Positions 1-13,534 of a stretch of DNA of 39,802 bases are shown here, piece by piece (the first letter of the stretch is position 1; each line of letters begins with the position of its first letter). This stretch comes from Chloroflexota bacterium (GTDB lineage Bacteria > Chloroflexota > Limnocylindria > Limnocylindrales > CSP1-4), in the NCBI GenBank assembly GCA_012026785.1, contig VEOW01000084.1, positions 1 to 39,802 on the forward strand, in the 5' to 3' direction. A program made the translations under genes and the position numbers. The notes under the pieces were generated by a model that did not search any database, had not been told where the DNA came from, and saw only the letters and a list, made by a program, of their open reading frames with translations.

Positions 1-819
1 CCACATGAAGCGGCGGCCGTCGCGGTTCCGGAGGATGCCGCCCTCGCCGCGCACGGCCTCGGTCACCAGCAGGCCCCGGACCCCGGGCGGCCAGACCATG
101 CCGGTCGGGTGGAACTGGACGAACTCCATGTCGATCAGCTCGGCCCCCGCGTCGTAGGCCAGGGCGTGACCATCGCCGCTGTATTCCCAGGAGTTCGAGG
201 TCACCGAGAAGGCCCGCCCGATGCCCCCGGTCGCGAGGACGACCGCGCGGGCCGAGAACAGCACCGGCCGCCCGGTCGTTCGCCAGTAGCCGAACGCGCC
301 GCAGACCCCGTGGGCACCCTTGATGAGGCGGGTGATGGTGCACTCCATGAACACGTCGATGCCCACCGCGACGGCCCGATCCTGGAGCGTTCGAATCATC
401 TCCAGGCCGGTTCGATCGCCAACGTGGGCCAGTCGCGGGTGCGAATGGCCGCCGAACGGCCGCTGGAGGATTCGACCGTCCTCCGTCCGGTCGAAGACGG
501 CCCCCCAGTATTCGAGCTCGCGGACCCGGTCGGGCGCCTCCTTGGCGTGCAGCTCGGCCATCCGGGGGTTGTTGATGAGCTTGCCGCCGACCATCGTGTC
601 GCGGAAGTGAACCTGCCACGAGTCATCCGGCGCAACATGGCCGAGCGCCGCGGCGACGCCTCCCTCGGCCATGACGGTGTGGGCCTTGCCGAGGAGGGAC
701 TTGCAGACGAGGCCGACCGTGACCCCGGCATCGTGAGCCGCGATCGCGGCCCGGAGCCCGGCGCCCCCGGCGCCGATGACCAGGACGTCGACCGCGTGCG
801 TCTCGATCGGCTCGCTCAC
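1..819 (-). CDS. sdhA: Succinate dehydrogenase/fumarate reductase flavoprotein subunit (3' end outside window)
   Basis: This is the catalytic FAD subunit of complex II, oxidising succinate to fumarate at the cytoplasmic face of the membrane. Reading the minus strand from GTG at 819 gives 273 codons with no stop before the window edge. The N-terminus has the dinucleotide-binding motif VIGAGGAGLRA (residues 14-24). HTVMAEGG follows, whose His47 is the expected covalent FAD-attachment residue. HPRLAHVGDRTG and FHPTG come later and belong to the substrate and FAD region of this family. It starts 13 nt after the membrane-anchor gene, so the order anchor-flavoprotein (iron-sulfur subunit presumably outside) matches the mycobacterial Sdh1 order. 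Full-length members are around 600 residues, so less than half is visible. SdhA and FrdA cannot be told apart from sequence alone, but neighbouring TCA genes favour succinate oxidation. Confidence 0.93.
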   Translation of the reverse strand, partial: MSEPIETHAVDVLVIGAGGAGLRAAIAAHDAGVTVGLVCKSLLGKAHTVMAEGGVAAALGHVAPDDSWQVHFRDTMVGGKLINNPRMAELHAKEAPDRVRELEYWGAVFDRTEDGRILQRPFGGHSHPRLAHVGDRTGLEMIRTLQDRAVAVGIDVFMECTITRLIKGAHGVCGAFGYWRTTGRPVLFSARAVVLATGGIGRAFSVTSNSWEYSGDGHALAYDAGAELIDMEFVQFHPTGMVWPPGVRGLLVTEAVRGEGGILRNRDGRRFMW

Positions 820-832
820 CTGTGGCGCTCGA

Positions 833-1639
833 TCACAGCAGGATCGCGGGATCCGCGATGACGCCCATCGCGAGCAGGTGGATGTAGATGTCCACGATGA
901 CGATCGAGAACAGGCTCGCCCAGGCCCAGACCATGTGGTTGGCGTTGAGGCCGGACAGGATGCGCCAGGCACCGTGTCGGGTCCGGTTGACCGTGCTGCA
1001 GGAGAAGCAGTCCAGCCGCCCACCGACGATGTGGCGCATCGAGTGGCACGACGTGACATAGCCCGTCAGCAGTGTGATGTCCACCACCAGCAGCACGCTG
1101 CCGAGCCCGATCCGGGCGCCGCTCTCGGGGAAGAACGAGGCGACGACCTCGATCCAGTGGATCGCCAGCAGCACCACCGCGAGGTACAGGAAGAAGCGGT
1201 GGAGGTTCTGGAGGATGAACGGCAGGGCGTTCTCCATCCGGTATCGGCGGTGGATCGTCGGCTCGCCGACGGCGCACGCCGGTGGGTCGGCGAGGTAGGC
1301 CCGGTAGTACGCCCGCCTGAAGTAGTAGCAGGTCACCCGGAACCCGATCGGGATCCAGAGGGTCACGATCGCGGGCGAGAGCCAGGCCGGGAAGCCCTCG
1401 CCGGACACGAACGGCGCGTAGAACGGCGACAGGTAGCCGTCGGCCTCGTGGGCAACACCGAAGACCGGCTCCCAGACGAGGGCGCTGAACGTGGCATAGA
1501 GGACCAGGACCGCCAGCCAGAAGCCGACGCTCAGTGGTGCGGCCAGCCAGGCATCGGCGCGACGGGTCGCTCCGAAGCCCTGGGCCGCGGTGCCGCGCGG
1601 CTTCAGGAGCGCCCGAAGGGAGGCGGCCTGGCCGGTCAT
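833..1639 (-). CDS. sdhC: Succinate dehydrogenase membrane anchor (Sdh1-like, five TM)
   Basis: A 268-residue membrane protein with five hydrophobic segments near residues 36-56, 88-107, 146-166, 178-198 and 236-256. It carries CHSMRH at 198-203 and several intramembrane histidines that could serve heme or quinone sites. Its size, the Cys-His-Ser...Arg-His motif and its place directly before the flavoprotein fit the single large anchor of mycobacterial Sdh1-type complexes rather than the separate SdhC and SdhD of enterobacteria. The ATG at 1639 overlaps the stop of the isocitrate dehydrogenase gene as ATGA, which argues for this start and for translational coupling. It would anchor SdhAB and pass electrons to quinone. 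Identification rests on context and a remembered family resemblance, not on a search. Confidence 0.8.
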   Translation of the reverse strand: MTGQAASLRALLKPRGTAAQGFGATRRADAWLAAPLSVGFWLAVLVLYATFSALVWEPVFGVAHEADGYLSPFYAPFVSGEGFPAWLSPAIVTLWIPIGFRVTCYYFRRAYYRAYLADPPACAVGEPTIHRRYRMENALPFILQNLHRFFLYLAVVLLAIHWIEVVASFFPESGARIGLGSVLLVVDITLLTGYVTSCHSMRHIVGGRLDCFSCSTVNRTRHGAWRILSGLNANHMVWAWASLFSIVIVDIYIHLLAMGVIADPAILL

Positions 1640-2682
1640 GCCGGGCTGCCCGCCGGGAGCGTGCCGCTCGTCGCCGCGCTGCCGAGCCGCTCGATGACGG
1701 CGTCCGCGAACTCGCTCGTGCCGGCGCTGCCGCCGAGGGCATAGGTCACCCGGCGGCCCTCCGCGATCACCTCGCGGATCGCCGACTCGACGCGGCCGGC
1801 GGCGTCCGGGTAGCCGAGGTGGCGCAGCATCAGGGCGCCCGACAGCATCAGCGCGGTCGGGTTGGCCTTGTTCTGGCCGGCGTACTTGGGGGCCGAGCCG
1901 TGGACCGCTTCGAAGACGGCGCCGGTCTCGCCGATGTTCGCGCCGGGGGCGACGCCGAGCCCGCCCACCAGGCCGGCCGCGAGGTCGGACACGATGTCGC
2001 CGTAGAGGTTCGGCAGCACCAGCACGTCGTACAGGTCCGGCTTCTGGACGAGCTGCATGCACATGTTGTCGACGATCCGGTCCTCGAACTCGACCCGGCC
2101 CTCGTAGCCCGCGGCGACCGTTCGACAGGCCTCCAGGAATAGCCCGTCGGAGAGCTTCATGATGTTGGCCTTGTGGACCGCGGTGACCTTGCGGCGGCCG
2201 TTGGCGACGGCGTACTCGAAGGCGAAGCGAGCGATCCGCTCGGAGGCAGCCCGGGTGATGATCTTGATGCTCTCCGCGGCATCGCGGCCGACCATGTGCT
2301 CGATGCCGGCGTACAGATCCTCGGTGTTCTCGCGGACGATGATCAGGTCGATGTCGTCGTAGCGGCTCTGGACGCCCTTCATCGAACGCGCGGGGCGGAG
2401 GTTGGCATACAGCCCGAGCGCCTGGCGGAGCGTGACGTTGACGCTCCGGAAGCCGGCACCGATGGGGGTCGTGATGGGCCCCTTGAGGGCCACGCCATTG
2501 CGGCGAATCGAGTCGAGGACCTCGTCCGGGAGCGGCGTGCCGTGGCTGGCGATGGTGGCCTCGCCGGCGTCGACCGTCTCCCACTCGAGCGGTACCCCGG
2601 AGGCGTCGAGGACGCGGCGGGTCGCCTCCGCCAGCTCGGGCCCGATGCCGTCGCCGGGGATCAGGGTGACTCGGTGGACCAT
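1636..2682 (-). CDS. icd: Isocitrate dehydrogenase, NAD-type (isocitrate/isopropylmalate dehydrogenase family)
   Basis: Oxidative decarboxylation of isocitrate to 2-oxoglutarate. The 348-residue protein has the family entry motif IPGDGIGPE (8-16) and the substrate loop SVNVTLRQ (80-87) with LYANLRP behind it. [10 protein letters not shown] (117-126), Lys171 in VHKANIMK and [14 protein letters not shown] (225-238) supply the metal and catalytic residues. The serine in the SxNxxLR loop and the ENTED segment favour isocitrate over isopropylmalate as substrate. The short length resembles mitochondrial IDH3 and NAD-dependent bacterial enzymes rather than long NADP enzymes; coenzyme preference is inference. 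I chose ATG 2682 because a TAGAAT -10 box lies 7 nt upstream. An alternative ATG at 2691 would overlap that box. It heads the icd-sdhC-sdhA gene string. Confidence 0.88.
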   Translation of the reverse strand: MVHRVTLIPGDGIGPELAEATRRVLDASGVPLEWETVDAGEATIASHGTPLPDEVLDSIRRNGVALKGPITTPIGAGFRSVNVTLRQALGLYANLRPARSMKGVQSRYDDIDLIIVRENTEDLYAGIEHMVGRDAAESIKIITRAASERIARFAFEYAVANGRRKVTAVHKANIMKLSDGLFLEACRTVAAGYEGRVEFEDRIVDNMCMQLVQKPDLYDVLVLPNLYGDIVSDLAAGLVGGLGVAPGANIGETGAVFEAVHGSAPKYAGQNKANPTALMLSGALMLRHLGYPDAAGRVESAIREVIAEGRRVTYALGGSAGTSEFADAVIERLGSAATSGTLPAGSPA

Positions 2683-2689
2683 GGTCCGC

Positions 2690-2695
2690 ATTCTA
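2690..2695 (-). promoter_or_regulatory. -10 box of icd, leaderless-type
   Basis: TAGAAT on the minus strand with seven bases (GCGGACC) before ATG 2682. That spacing would put the transcription start at or next to the A of the ATG. No Shine-Dalgarno is visible. No convincing -35 was found. Confidence 0.5.
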
Positions 2696-2750
2696 GCCGC
2701 GCGCATCGCCCCGGCAGGGTGGGTCTGACGGCCCGGATCGGTGTGACAGA

Positions 2751-2756
2751 TAGACT
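2751..2756 (+). promoter_or_regulatory. -10 box of the LLM oxidoreductase gene, leaderless-type
   Basis: TAGACT followed by eight bases and then ATG 2765, with no ribosome binding site between them. It sits back to back with the icd promoter in an 82-bp divergent intergenic region. Confidence 0.5.
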
Positions 2757-2764
2757 GCCCTGCG

Positions 2765-3655
2765 ATGCGGATCGGGATCACGCTGCCGCTCGCGACCGGC
2801 GACGCCGCCGACGGCGTCGTGCCGAGCTTCGAGGTGACCCGCGACTTCGCCCTGCGGGCAGAGGCAGCAGGCCTCGATTCGGTGTGGGTCTTCGACCACC
2901 TGATCTTCCGCTTCCCGGGCGAGCCGGACGAGGGACTTCACGAGGCCTGGACGACCCTGGCAGCGCTCGCGCCCATCGTGCCGCGCGTGGAGCTGGGTGC
3001 GCTCGTCATGTGCTCGTCGTTTCGAAACGCGGCGCTCATGGCCAAGATGGCCGGCACTCTCGACGACCTGTCCGGCGGCCGCCTGATCCTCGGCCTCGGC
3101 TCGGGCTGGCACGAGGCCGAGTACCGCGCCTTTGGCTTCCCGTTCGACCATCGGGTGAGCCGCTTCGCCGAGGATCTCGAGGTCATCGCCCGCCTCCTGC
3201 GCGGCGAGACCGTCTCGCTCGAGGGCGAGTACCGCCATTACGAGGCGGCCGAGCTCATCCCGCGGCCCCACCGGCAGGCCCCGATCCTCGTCGCCGCCAA
3301 GGGCCCCCGGATGCTCGAGCTGACGGCCCGCTGGGCCGACGCCTGGAACACCGCCTGGTTCGGGCGCGTGGACGACCTGCTACGGCGGCGGAATGCCGAG
3401 CTCGACGAGGCCTGCGACCGGGTCGGCCGCGATCCCCGCTCCATCCGCCGCACCGTCGGGCTGCGGGTCCACGAACCCGGCCGGCTCGGCGACGACGCTC
3501 GCGGCACCGACGCCTCGGAGGACGGGCTGGCGGACCTGTTCGACGAGCTGGCGGCCGAGGGCTTCGCGGACGGCTTGATCTGGTCGCTCGAGAAGTCGCC
3601 GGCGGCCCTCGAACGCATCAGTCGGGCGCGAGAGTTGCATCTCGCGAGGAGTTGA
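2765..3655 (+). CDS. LLM-class (luciferase-like) F420- or flavin-dependent oxidoreductase
   Basis: A 296-residue TIM-barrel enzyme of the luciferase-like monooxygenase family. The opening [13 protein letters not shown], the VWVFDHL stretch near residue 41, the [19 protein letters not shown] block near 115 and the [24 protein letters not shown] block near 176 follow the plan of coenzyme-F420-dependent LLM proteins common in Actinomycetota and Chloroflexota. The substrate cannot be predicted, and FMN rather than F420 use is possible. It is monocistronic, divergent from icd and followed by 349 non-coding bases. The ATG is set by the leaderless-type -10 box. Confidence 0.82.
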   Translation: MRIGITLPLATGDAADGVVPSFEVTRDFALRAEAAGLDSVWVFDHLIFRFPGEPDEGLHEAWTTLAALAPIVPRVELGALVMCSSFRNAALMAKMAGTLDDLSGGRLILGLGSGWHEAEYRAFGFPFDHRVSRFAEDLEVIARLLRGETVSLEGEYRHYEAAELIPRPHRQAPILVAAKGPRMLELTARWADAWNTAWFGRVDDLLRRRNAELDEACDRVGRDPRSIRRTVGLRVHEPGRLGDDARGTDASEDGLADLFDELAAEGFADGLIWSLEKSPAALERISRARELHLARS

Positions 3656-4004
3656 GGGGCGCGACGCCACCGCGCGGCCCACGTCAGCGTGCCCAGCGCG
3701 TTTCTGCCATTCGTCCATGTGGCGGTCGTTCGTCCCAAGATCTCGGTCAACCGCCCCCATGGCGGGCATATGACAGCGTCGAGACCCTGACTCACGTTCG
3801 GGACGGCGCTGTGCGTCCGGGCCGGGCTCGTCGAGCGCCCGCCACACGGTCGTTAGACAGAACCGCTCCCGGCCGCGCCCGCCGGTAAGGCCAGCACCGC
3901 CCCGCGCGCTACCATTCCGAACGCTCCCCGCGAACCCACGGCATCGACGCGCGCCCGCACCCAGCGACCGCTCACCAACTCCCACCCCGGAGGGCAGTAC
4001 TCGC
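3656..4004. other. Intergenic region upstream of sucC, 349 bp
   Basis: No convincing gene is seen; the frames that stay open look like GC-rich shadows. TACCAT at 3910-3915 is a possible -10 for sucCD, and the same string CTACCATTCCG recurs upstream of the toastrack gene at about 18.37 kb. A GGAGG ribosome binding site lies at about 3990-3994, before the GTG start of sucC. The rest shows no recognisable structure. Confidence 0.4.
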
Positions 4005-5191
<1,187 letters not shown>

Positions 5192-5195
<4 letters not shown>

Positions 5196-6076
5196 GCATC
5201 CTCATCGACCGCCAGACGCGCCTCGTCGTTCACGGCCTGACCGGGCGCGAGGGCTCGTTCCACGGCGGGGCGATGCTCGACTACGGCACCAACGTCGTGG
5301 CCGGCATGACCCCCGGCAAGGGCGGCCAGGCCGCGCTCGACGGCCGGGTGCCGGTCTTCGACACCGTCTCCGACGCGGTCCGGGAGACCGGCGCGAACAC
5401 ATCCTGCATCTTCGTCCCGGCGGGCGGTGCGCCCGACTCGATCCTCGAGGCCGTCGCGGCCGGGATCGGGACGATCTTCTGCATCACCGAGGGGATCCCG
5501 GCGCTCGACATGGTCCCGGTGGCCGCGGCCGTCGAGCGGGCCGGCGCCCGGCTCATCGGCCCCAACTGCCCGGGGGCGACCTCGCCCGGCCGGGCCAAGG
5601 TCGGCATCATCCCGGCCTCGATCCACCGCGAGGGTTCCGTCGGTGTCGTGTCCCGTTCGGGGACCCTGACCTACGAGGCCGTCCAGGCGATGACCGATGC
5701 CGGGATCGGCCAGTCGACCTGCGTCGGCATCGGTGGCGACCCGATCATCGGCAGCACGTTCCTCGACGTCCTGCGGCTGTTCGAGGCCGATCCCGAGACC
5801 GAGGCGATCGTGCTGATCGGCGAGATCGGCGGGGCGGCCGAGGAGGAGGCCGCGGCGTGGGCCGCCGAGCACCTCGCGGACGTGCCGAAGGTGGCCTTCA
5901 TTGCCGGTCGGACGGCCCCGGAGGGCAAGCGGATGGGCCACGCCGGGGCGATCATCTCGGGCGGCTCGGGCACCGCGGCCTCGAAGGTCGCCGCGCTCGA
6001 GGCGGCCGGGTTCCGGGTGGCGGGGTCGCCGACCGAGCTGCCGCAGCTCCTCCGCGACGCCGGCTACCGCGGCTAG
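5192..6076 (+). CDS. sucD: Succinyl-CoA ligase (ADP-forming) alpha subunit
   Basis: CoA-binding and phospho-histidine subunit partnering SucC. The 294-residue protein has the Rossmann CoA domain starting [15 protein letters not shown] (11-25), the [11 protein letters not shown] loop (123-133) and the ligase domain with [11 protein letters not shown], where His250 is the expected phosphorylated residue. Length and motif order are normal for the family. The GTG start overlaps the sucC stop by four bases. A methyltransferase gene starts 10 nt after its stop, so a longer transcript is likely. Confidence 0.95.
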
Positions 6077-6086
6077 CCGCACGCCC

Positions 6087-6698
6087 GTGGCGACCTTCGA
6101 CGAACGTGCGGCGACCTGGGACACGCCCGACCGAGTCGAACGCGCCCGCGCGATCGCCGAGCTCATCCGGGGTCAGGGGCTGCTGCCCCGTGGCGCGCGG
6201 ACCATCGAGGTCGGTGCCGGGACGGGCCTTCTCGGCCTTGCCCTGGCGGACCACCTCGGCGAGCTCGTGCTCGCCGACAGCAGCGTCGGGATGCTCGAGA
6301 CGGCCGACCGCAAGATCGCCGAGCGGGGCCTGGACCACGTGCGGACCCAGCGGTTCGACGTCGTCGATGGGTCGTCTGCGATCGGGGCCCCGTTCGATGC
6401 CGTGCTGTCACTGCTGATGCTCCACCATGTCGAGGACACGGCCGCGGCGCTCGGCGCGATGCACCGGCTTCTCGCACCGGGGGGAATCCTGCTCGCGGCC
6501 GATCTCGACACCGAGGATGGCTCCTTCCACGACCCGTCGGCAGAGGGCATTCACCACCACGGCTTCGATCGGGCGGCGCTCGGCGCCCTCGCCCGCGACG
6601 TCGGCTTCGAGGACGTTGCCTTCCAGACGGCGTTCGTGATCCGCGACGGCGGCGAGTACCCGCTCTTCCTGCTCGCCGCCCGCCGCGGCGGCGACTGA
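6087..6698 (+). CDS. Class I SAM-dependent methyltransferase (Methyltransf_11 type)
   Basis: A 203-residue soluble methyltransferase. It opens VATFDERAATWDTPDRVERARAIAELI, a common start of this group. The SAM motif I is IEVGAGTGLLGLALAD, acidic D in VLADSS follows as motif II, and AVLSLLMLHHVED is the post-II/III region. The C-terminus ends with short strands typical of the fold. The substrate is unknown. GTG 6087 gives the normal family N-terminus and lies 10 nt after the sucD stop, so it probably rides on the sucCD transcript. Confidence 0.82.
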   Translation: MATFDERAATWDTPDRVERARAIAELIRGQGLLPRGARTIEVGAGTGLLGLALADHLGELVLADSSVGMLETADRKIAERGLDHVRTQRFDVVDGSSAIGAPFDAVLSLLMLHHVEDTAAALGAMHRLLAPGGILLAADLDTEDGSFHDPSAEGIHHHGFDRAALGALARDVGFEDVAFQTAFVIRDGGEYPLFLLAARRGGD

Positions 6699-6714
6699 CC
6701 CGGGCCGGGTTCGA

Positions 6715-7188
6715 ATGGGCCTGTTGATGGACCTCCTCGCCGGCGATCCCCGCGAGGTGCTGCTGGCGGTTGCGCTCGAGGACGGCGGCGGACTGCGGGA
6801 CACCGAGCGTCTCGGGGCGCACCTGTCGTTCGGTGGCTCGATGGACCCCACCTGGCTCGATCTCTTCAGCCAGGCGGTCCGGGCGGTGACCGGCCTCGCC
6901 GAGCCGTCGGACTTCCTCGACGCCCGACTGGAGATGGGTAACCGCGATGGGGCGATCGGCGAGCGGACGGTGGAGCGCATCGACGGCGCCTGGATCACGG
7001 CGATTGCCCGCGTCGACGACCGCGACCTCGATGCGATCGCCGGCCGCTGGATCGACCTCCTCGTGGACGAGCTGGGTGACCTGCCGCGCGAGGAGAAGCC
7101 GTGGATCCGGCAGCTGGCCGGCGAGCTCGTCGACTTCGCCCGCCGTGCCGACGCCGAGCCGGCGGTGATCTTCGCCTGGTCGCTCTGA
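6715..7188 (+). CDS. Hypothetical protein, 157 aa
   Basis: I do not recognise this protein. It begins MGLLMDLLAGDPREVLLAVALEDGG and is acidic, mainly helical by composition, with no membrane segment, cysteine or obvious catalytic motif. The stretch ERIDGAWITAIARVDDRDLDAIAGRWIDLL and the Trp-rich tail (EEKPWIRQLAGELVDFARRA) suggest a compact cytosolic fold. It lies 16 nt after the methyltransferase and converges on the epimerase gene with a 13-nt gap. Codon use matches its neighbours, and the reading frame is uninterrupted. Confidence 0.7.
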   Translation: MGLLMDLLAGDPREVLLAVALEDGGGLRDTERLGAHLSFGGSMDPTWLDLFSQAVRAVTGLAEPSDFLDARLEMGNRDGAIGERTVERIDGAWITAIARVDDRDLDAIAGRWIDLLVDELGDLPREEKPWIRQLAGELVDFARRADAEPAVIFAWSL

Positions 7189-7201
7189 GCCTGGCCGCGC
7201 C

Positions 7202-7684
7202 TCAGGCCGCCGGGTAGCCGAGGCTCCGCCAGGCCGGCCCGCCGGGCGCCTCGATGAGCTCCACGAGCACCCCGTGGCAGGACCGCGGATGGAGGAACGC
7301 GACCGGCCCCTCCGCCCCGCGCCGGGGTGCCGTGTCGATCAGCTCGACGCCGTCGATGCCGAGCCGGGTCAGCTCCTCGGTGAGATTCGGAACCTCGAAG
7401 CAGACGTGGTGGAAGCCCTCGCCCTTGCTGGCCAGGAAGCGCGCGACCCCCGTCGTGTCATCGGTGGGCTCGACGAGCTCGATCTTCGAATCGGCGGCGC
7501 TCAGGAAGGCGATCCGAACGCGGTCCTGGGGGATGTCCATGACGGTCTCGAACGGCAGGCCAAGGATGTCCCGGTAGAACGCGAGTGACTCCTCGAGGGA
7601 TCGAACGACGATCGCCACGTGGTGGATCCGACCGCGGGCGACGAACGTCGGCGGCGGCGTGGGCGCCTGGCGTGTCCTGGCCAT
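7202..7684 (-). CDS. mce: Methylmalonyl-CoA epimerase
   Basis: Converts (S)- to (R)-methylmalonyl-CoA so that the mutase can use it. It is a 160-residue vicinal-oxygen-chelate protein with two repeated modules. Likely metal ligands are His22 in RIHHVAIVV, Glu69 in SKIELVEP, His93 in GFHHVCFEV and Glu142 in LVELIEAP. The N-terminal 18 residues are a Pro/Thr-rich extension. It is the last gene of the five-gene minus-strand operon and directly follows the mutase large-subunit gene, which is the usual pairing. Other VOC enzymes share the fold, but the HHVCFEV block and this context make the epimerase call firm. Confidence 0.9.
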   Translation of the reverse strand: MARTRQAPTPPPTFVARGRIHHVAIVVRSLEESLAFYRDILGLPFETVMDIPQDRVRIAFLSAADSKIELVEPTDDTTGVARFLASKGEGFHHVCFEVPNLTEELTRLGIDGVELIDTAPRRGAEGPVAFLHPRSCHGVLVELIEAPGGPAWRSLGYPAA

Positions 7685-7710
7685 GGATGCCCTCCTCTCC
7701 TCTTCCCCGC

Positions 7711-9423
<1,713 letters not shown>

Positions 9424-9442
9424 CGGTCCTCCCGCACCGCCC

Positions 9443-10126
9443 TCAGCTCAAGACCAGCAGCAGGTCGCCAACCTCGATCGTCACGCCCGGCCCGACGGCG
9501 ATCCGCTCGACGGTCCCATCGCGCGGGGCCCGAAGCTCGTTCTGCATCTTCATGGCCTCGACGACGAGCAGCTGCTGCCCGGCGACGACGGCGTCGCCGG
9601 CCGCGACCGAGACTGCGACGACGACGCCTGGGATGATGGCATGGACCTCGGTCGGGCCGCTGTGGGTCGCCTCTTCGCGTCCACGGCTCGCTCGCTCTCG
9701 GAGCGCAGCCCGGGCGGCCGACTCGACCTCGACCTCGATTCGCCAGCCGTCCACGATGACCTCGCGATGGCTGATCCCCTGCCTGAGGCCGGGCGCCGCG
9801 GGCGGCGGCAGCAGCAGGACCCGCGTCGCCTCGTCGTGCCCCTCCCCCCGGAGGATCGCCCGCTCGCCGTCCAGGAATGACAGCTCCGCGGCGATGGGCT
9901 CGCCGTCGACGAGCACCTGCGCCGACCCGTCCCCGGCCGGTTCCTCGAGGCCGGCCGGCTCGACCGGCGCGGTCCCCCCGAGCAGCCCCTCCCCTGCCAT
10001 CCTCGGGACCGCGACGAGCGGCAGCTGCGGCGGCTCGAGGACGAGCGGACCGAGGCCCTCGATCGGCGCGCTGAGCGCGATCCGCACACCGCGGGGATCC
10101 GGCATCCGATCGCTCAGCGCGGCCAT
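9443..10126 (-). CDS. Biotin carboxyl carrier protein of an acyl-CoA carboxylase
   Basis: A 227-residue protein ending in a biotinyl domain (about 155-227). The biotin-acceptor motif is VEAMKMQNE with Lys193, and the family hairpin sequence [26 protein letters not shown] follows. The first 150 residues resemble the linker or BT-like region that joins biotin carboxylase and carrier in fused alpha chains, here split into its own gene. It overlaps the biotin carboxylase gene by 13 nt, supporting co-translation. Biotinylated here, it would shuttle CO2 from the carboxylase to the beta subunit. Confidence 0.88.
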   Translation of the reverse strand: MAALSDRMPDPRGVRIALSAPIEGLGPLVLEPPQLPLVAVPRMAGEGLLGGTAPVEPAGLEEPAGDGSAQVLVDGEPIAAELSFLDGERAILRGEGHDEATRVLLLPPPAAPGLRQGISHREVIVDGWRIEVEVESAARAALRERASRGREEATHSGPTEVHAIIPGVVVAVSVAAGDAVVAGQQLLVVEAMKMQNELRAPRDGTVERIAVGPGVTIEVGDLLLVLS

Positions 10127-11725
10127 CGGTCGACCAGCCCCTCGATACCGGAGCGGCGCCAGCGTCCATCCGAGGTGGTGATGTGCCGGAGCGGGGTTGC
10201 CATGGCGGCGGCCCCGTCGGCGGCCGCGCGGTCGAGGGCCGCCAGGCCGGCGGCAAGCTGGGCCGCTCGGGCAGCCCGGGCGTGCTCGGCCGGGCCGTCC
10301 CAGCGAGCCGCCACCCAGTCCGTCGACACCTCCCCCGCCCGGAACGACGGGTCACGGGCCACGAAGCGATGGAACGGCAATGTCGTCTGGATCCCTGCGA
10401 TCTCGGTCTCGTCGAGCGCGCGCCGAAGCCGATCGATGGCCGCCTCGCGGTCGGCGCCGTGAACCATGACCTTGGCGATCAGGTTGTCGTACTCGGGCGG
10501 TACCCGATCACCGGCCTCGATCGCCGTGTCGACCCGCACGCCCGGCCCGGCCGGCATGATCCAGCGCCGGACACCGCCCGGGGTCGGGGCAAAGTCACGA
10601 CCCGGATCCTCCGCCGACAGGCGGACCTCGATGGCATGGCCCTCGGGCTCGGCCGCCCGGGCGGCGGCAGCTCGCGGCGCCTCCGACAGCGGCCGGCCGG
10701 CGGCGATCGCCAGCTGCTCACGGACGATGTCCACCCCCGCCACGAGCTCGGTGACGCCGTGCTCGACCTGGAGGCGGGTGTTGACCTCCAGGAAGTAGAA
10801 GGACCCGTCGGGGGCGAGCAGGAACTCGGCCGTGGCGGCGTTTCGCAGCCCGGCCGCGGCCCCGAGCCGGACGGCCATCTCGTGGAGCCGCCGCCGCGCG
10901 TCCGGTTCGCGCCCCGGCGCCGGGGCCTCCTCGACGAGCTTCTGGTGCCGTCGCTGCAGGGAGCAGTCACGCTCCCCCAGTGCCACGACCGTCCCCTCGC
11001 CGTCGCCGAGCAGCTGGACCTCGACGTGCCGCGCGGGCCGGATCTCGCGCTCCAGGTAGACGCTGCCGTCGCCGAACGCCGAGGCTGCTTCCCGGGAGCC
11101 GGAGGCCAGCGCGGCGGGAAGGTCACGGGCCCGCTCAACCCGCCGCATCCCTCGGCCGCCGCCGCCCGCCGCGGCCTTGATGAGCAGTGGGAAGCCGATC
11201 CGCTCGGCCTCGGCGACGATCGCGTGGACCTGGTCCGGGCGATCGACCGGCGCCGGCTCGAGGGTTCCGGGCACCGCCTCGACCCCGACCGAGTCCGCCA
11301 GCCGACGGGCATGGAGCTTGTCACCGAGGGCTTCGATCGCGGCCGGCGGTGGGCCGATGAAGACGAGCCCGGCAGCCTCGACGGCCCGGGCGAAGGCGGC
11401 CCGCTCGGCCAGGAACCCGTAACCAGGGTGGATCGCCTCGGCACCGGTGTCGAGGGCGGCCTTGACGACCGCGTCGATTCGGAGATAGCTCTCGGTCGGT
11501 GGCGGCGGACCAAGCCGGACCGCGACGTCGGCCAGCCGGACGTGGGCCGCGGCCCGGTCGCTGTCGCTGTACACGGCCACCGCCTCGACGCCCAGCTCCC
11601 GGCAGGCCCGGATGATTCGCACCGCGATCTCCCCGCGGTTGGCGATGAGGACCCGCCGGAACGGCGGGTCGACGGCGGCGTCATTGGGCAAAGACGCTCT
11701 GCCGGCCGGGGCGGTGCGCGCCGGC

Positions 11726-11745
<20 letters not shown>
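10114..11745 (-). CDS. accC: Biotin carboxylase subunit of acyl-CoA carboxylase
   Basis: ATP-dependent carboxylation of biotin. After a 30-residue leader the family start [16 protein letters not shown] appears. [16 protein letters not shown] follows, then the ATP-grasp loop [13 protein letters not shown] and the [14 protein letters not shown] segment. The [16 protein letters not shown] active-site block is also present. At 543 residues it is longer than a minimal biotin carboxylase (about 450) because of a C-terminal extension ending in [11 protein letters not shown], probably contacting the carrier subunit. ATG 11745 overlaps the beta-subunit gene by 20 nt. Near the N-terminus the codons TCT TTG and AAT, otherwise uncommon here, fall inside the palindrome at 11678-11697. 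Confidence 0.93.
11678..11697. promoter_or_regulatory. Palindrome related to the parAB-region motif (candidate parS 1)
   Basis: Inverted repeat GCGTC / GACGC around TTGGGCAA inside the accC coding sequence, centre 11687.5. It differs from the core TGTCnTTGCGCAAAGACA at one central base and at the outermost bases, where both arms change together and keep the pairing. The codons it uses (TCT, TTG, AAT) are uncommon in this gene. Confidence 0.45.
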
Positions 11746-13279
<1,534 letters not shown>

Positions 13280-13326
13280 GGGTTGGCGCTCCCTCCCTGG
13301 CGGGTCGCGGTCCGGGGCTCCGCGGC

Positions 13327-13348
13327 ACTGTCTTTGCGCAACGACAGT
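13327..13348. promoter_or_regulatory. 22-bp near-perfect palindrome in the pccB leader (candidate parS 2 or operator)
   Basis: Arms ACTGTC and GACAGT surround the perfect 8-bp palindrome TTGCGCAA, all centred on 13337.5; only one symmetric pair is broken. Read on the minus strand the core is TGTCGTTGCGCAAAGACA. It lies just downstream of the pccB -10 box, so it could also be a repressor site for the propionyl-CoA operon. Confidence 0.55.
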
Positions 13349-13364
13349 CCGGGAACCTCGCCGC

Positions 13365-13370
13365 ATCATA
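13365..13370 (-). promoter_or_regulatory. -10 box of the propionyl-CoA operon
   Basis: TATGAT on the minus strand, about 86 nt before the pccB start, leaving room for a leader that contains the 22-bp palindrome and a GGAGG ribosome binding site. No good -35 was seen. Confidence 0.45.
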
Positions 13371-13456
13371 GCCGCCCCTCCCCCACCAGACCCCTGCCGG
13401 ACGGCGCCGAATTCGGTCGTTGCGGCCTCTTCCAGCGCGCGGCCCGGGGGCTCGAG

Positions 13457-13465
13457 TAATCCACA
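13457..13465 (+). promoter_or_regulatory. DnaA-box-like site
   Basis: TAATCCACA, one base from the consensus TTATCCACA, oriented towards the perfect box at 13490-13498 on the other strand. Confidence 0.45.
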
Positions 13466-13489
13466 GTTCCGTGCACAACTCGCCGATCC

Positions 13490-13498
13490 TGTGGATAA
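13490..13498 (-). promoter_or_regulatory. DnaA box, perfect consensus
   Basis: TTATCCACA on the minus strand, an exact match to the bacterial DnaA box. With the near-match 25 bp to its left it forms an inverted pair in front of parA. A weak third element (TTGTGCAC) lies between them. Confidence 0.55.
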
Positions 13499-13528
13499 GT
13501 CGAACGTTCGATTCGGGGTCCGCTGCGC

Positions 13529-13534
13529 TACGAT
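13529..13534 (+). promoter_or_regulatory. Possible -10 box of parAB
   Basis: TACGAT about 96 nt upstream of the parA GTG. No strong -35 is visible, so this is tentative. Confidence 0.3.

Noticed and set aside
7189-7201. Terminator between the 157-aa gene and the epimerase gene
   Set aside because: The 13-bp gap and flanking bases do not form a stem longer than about four pairs.
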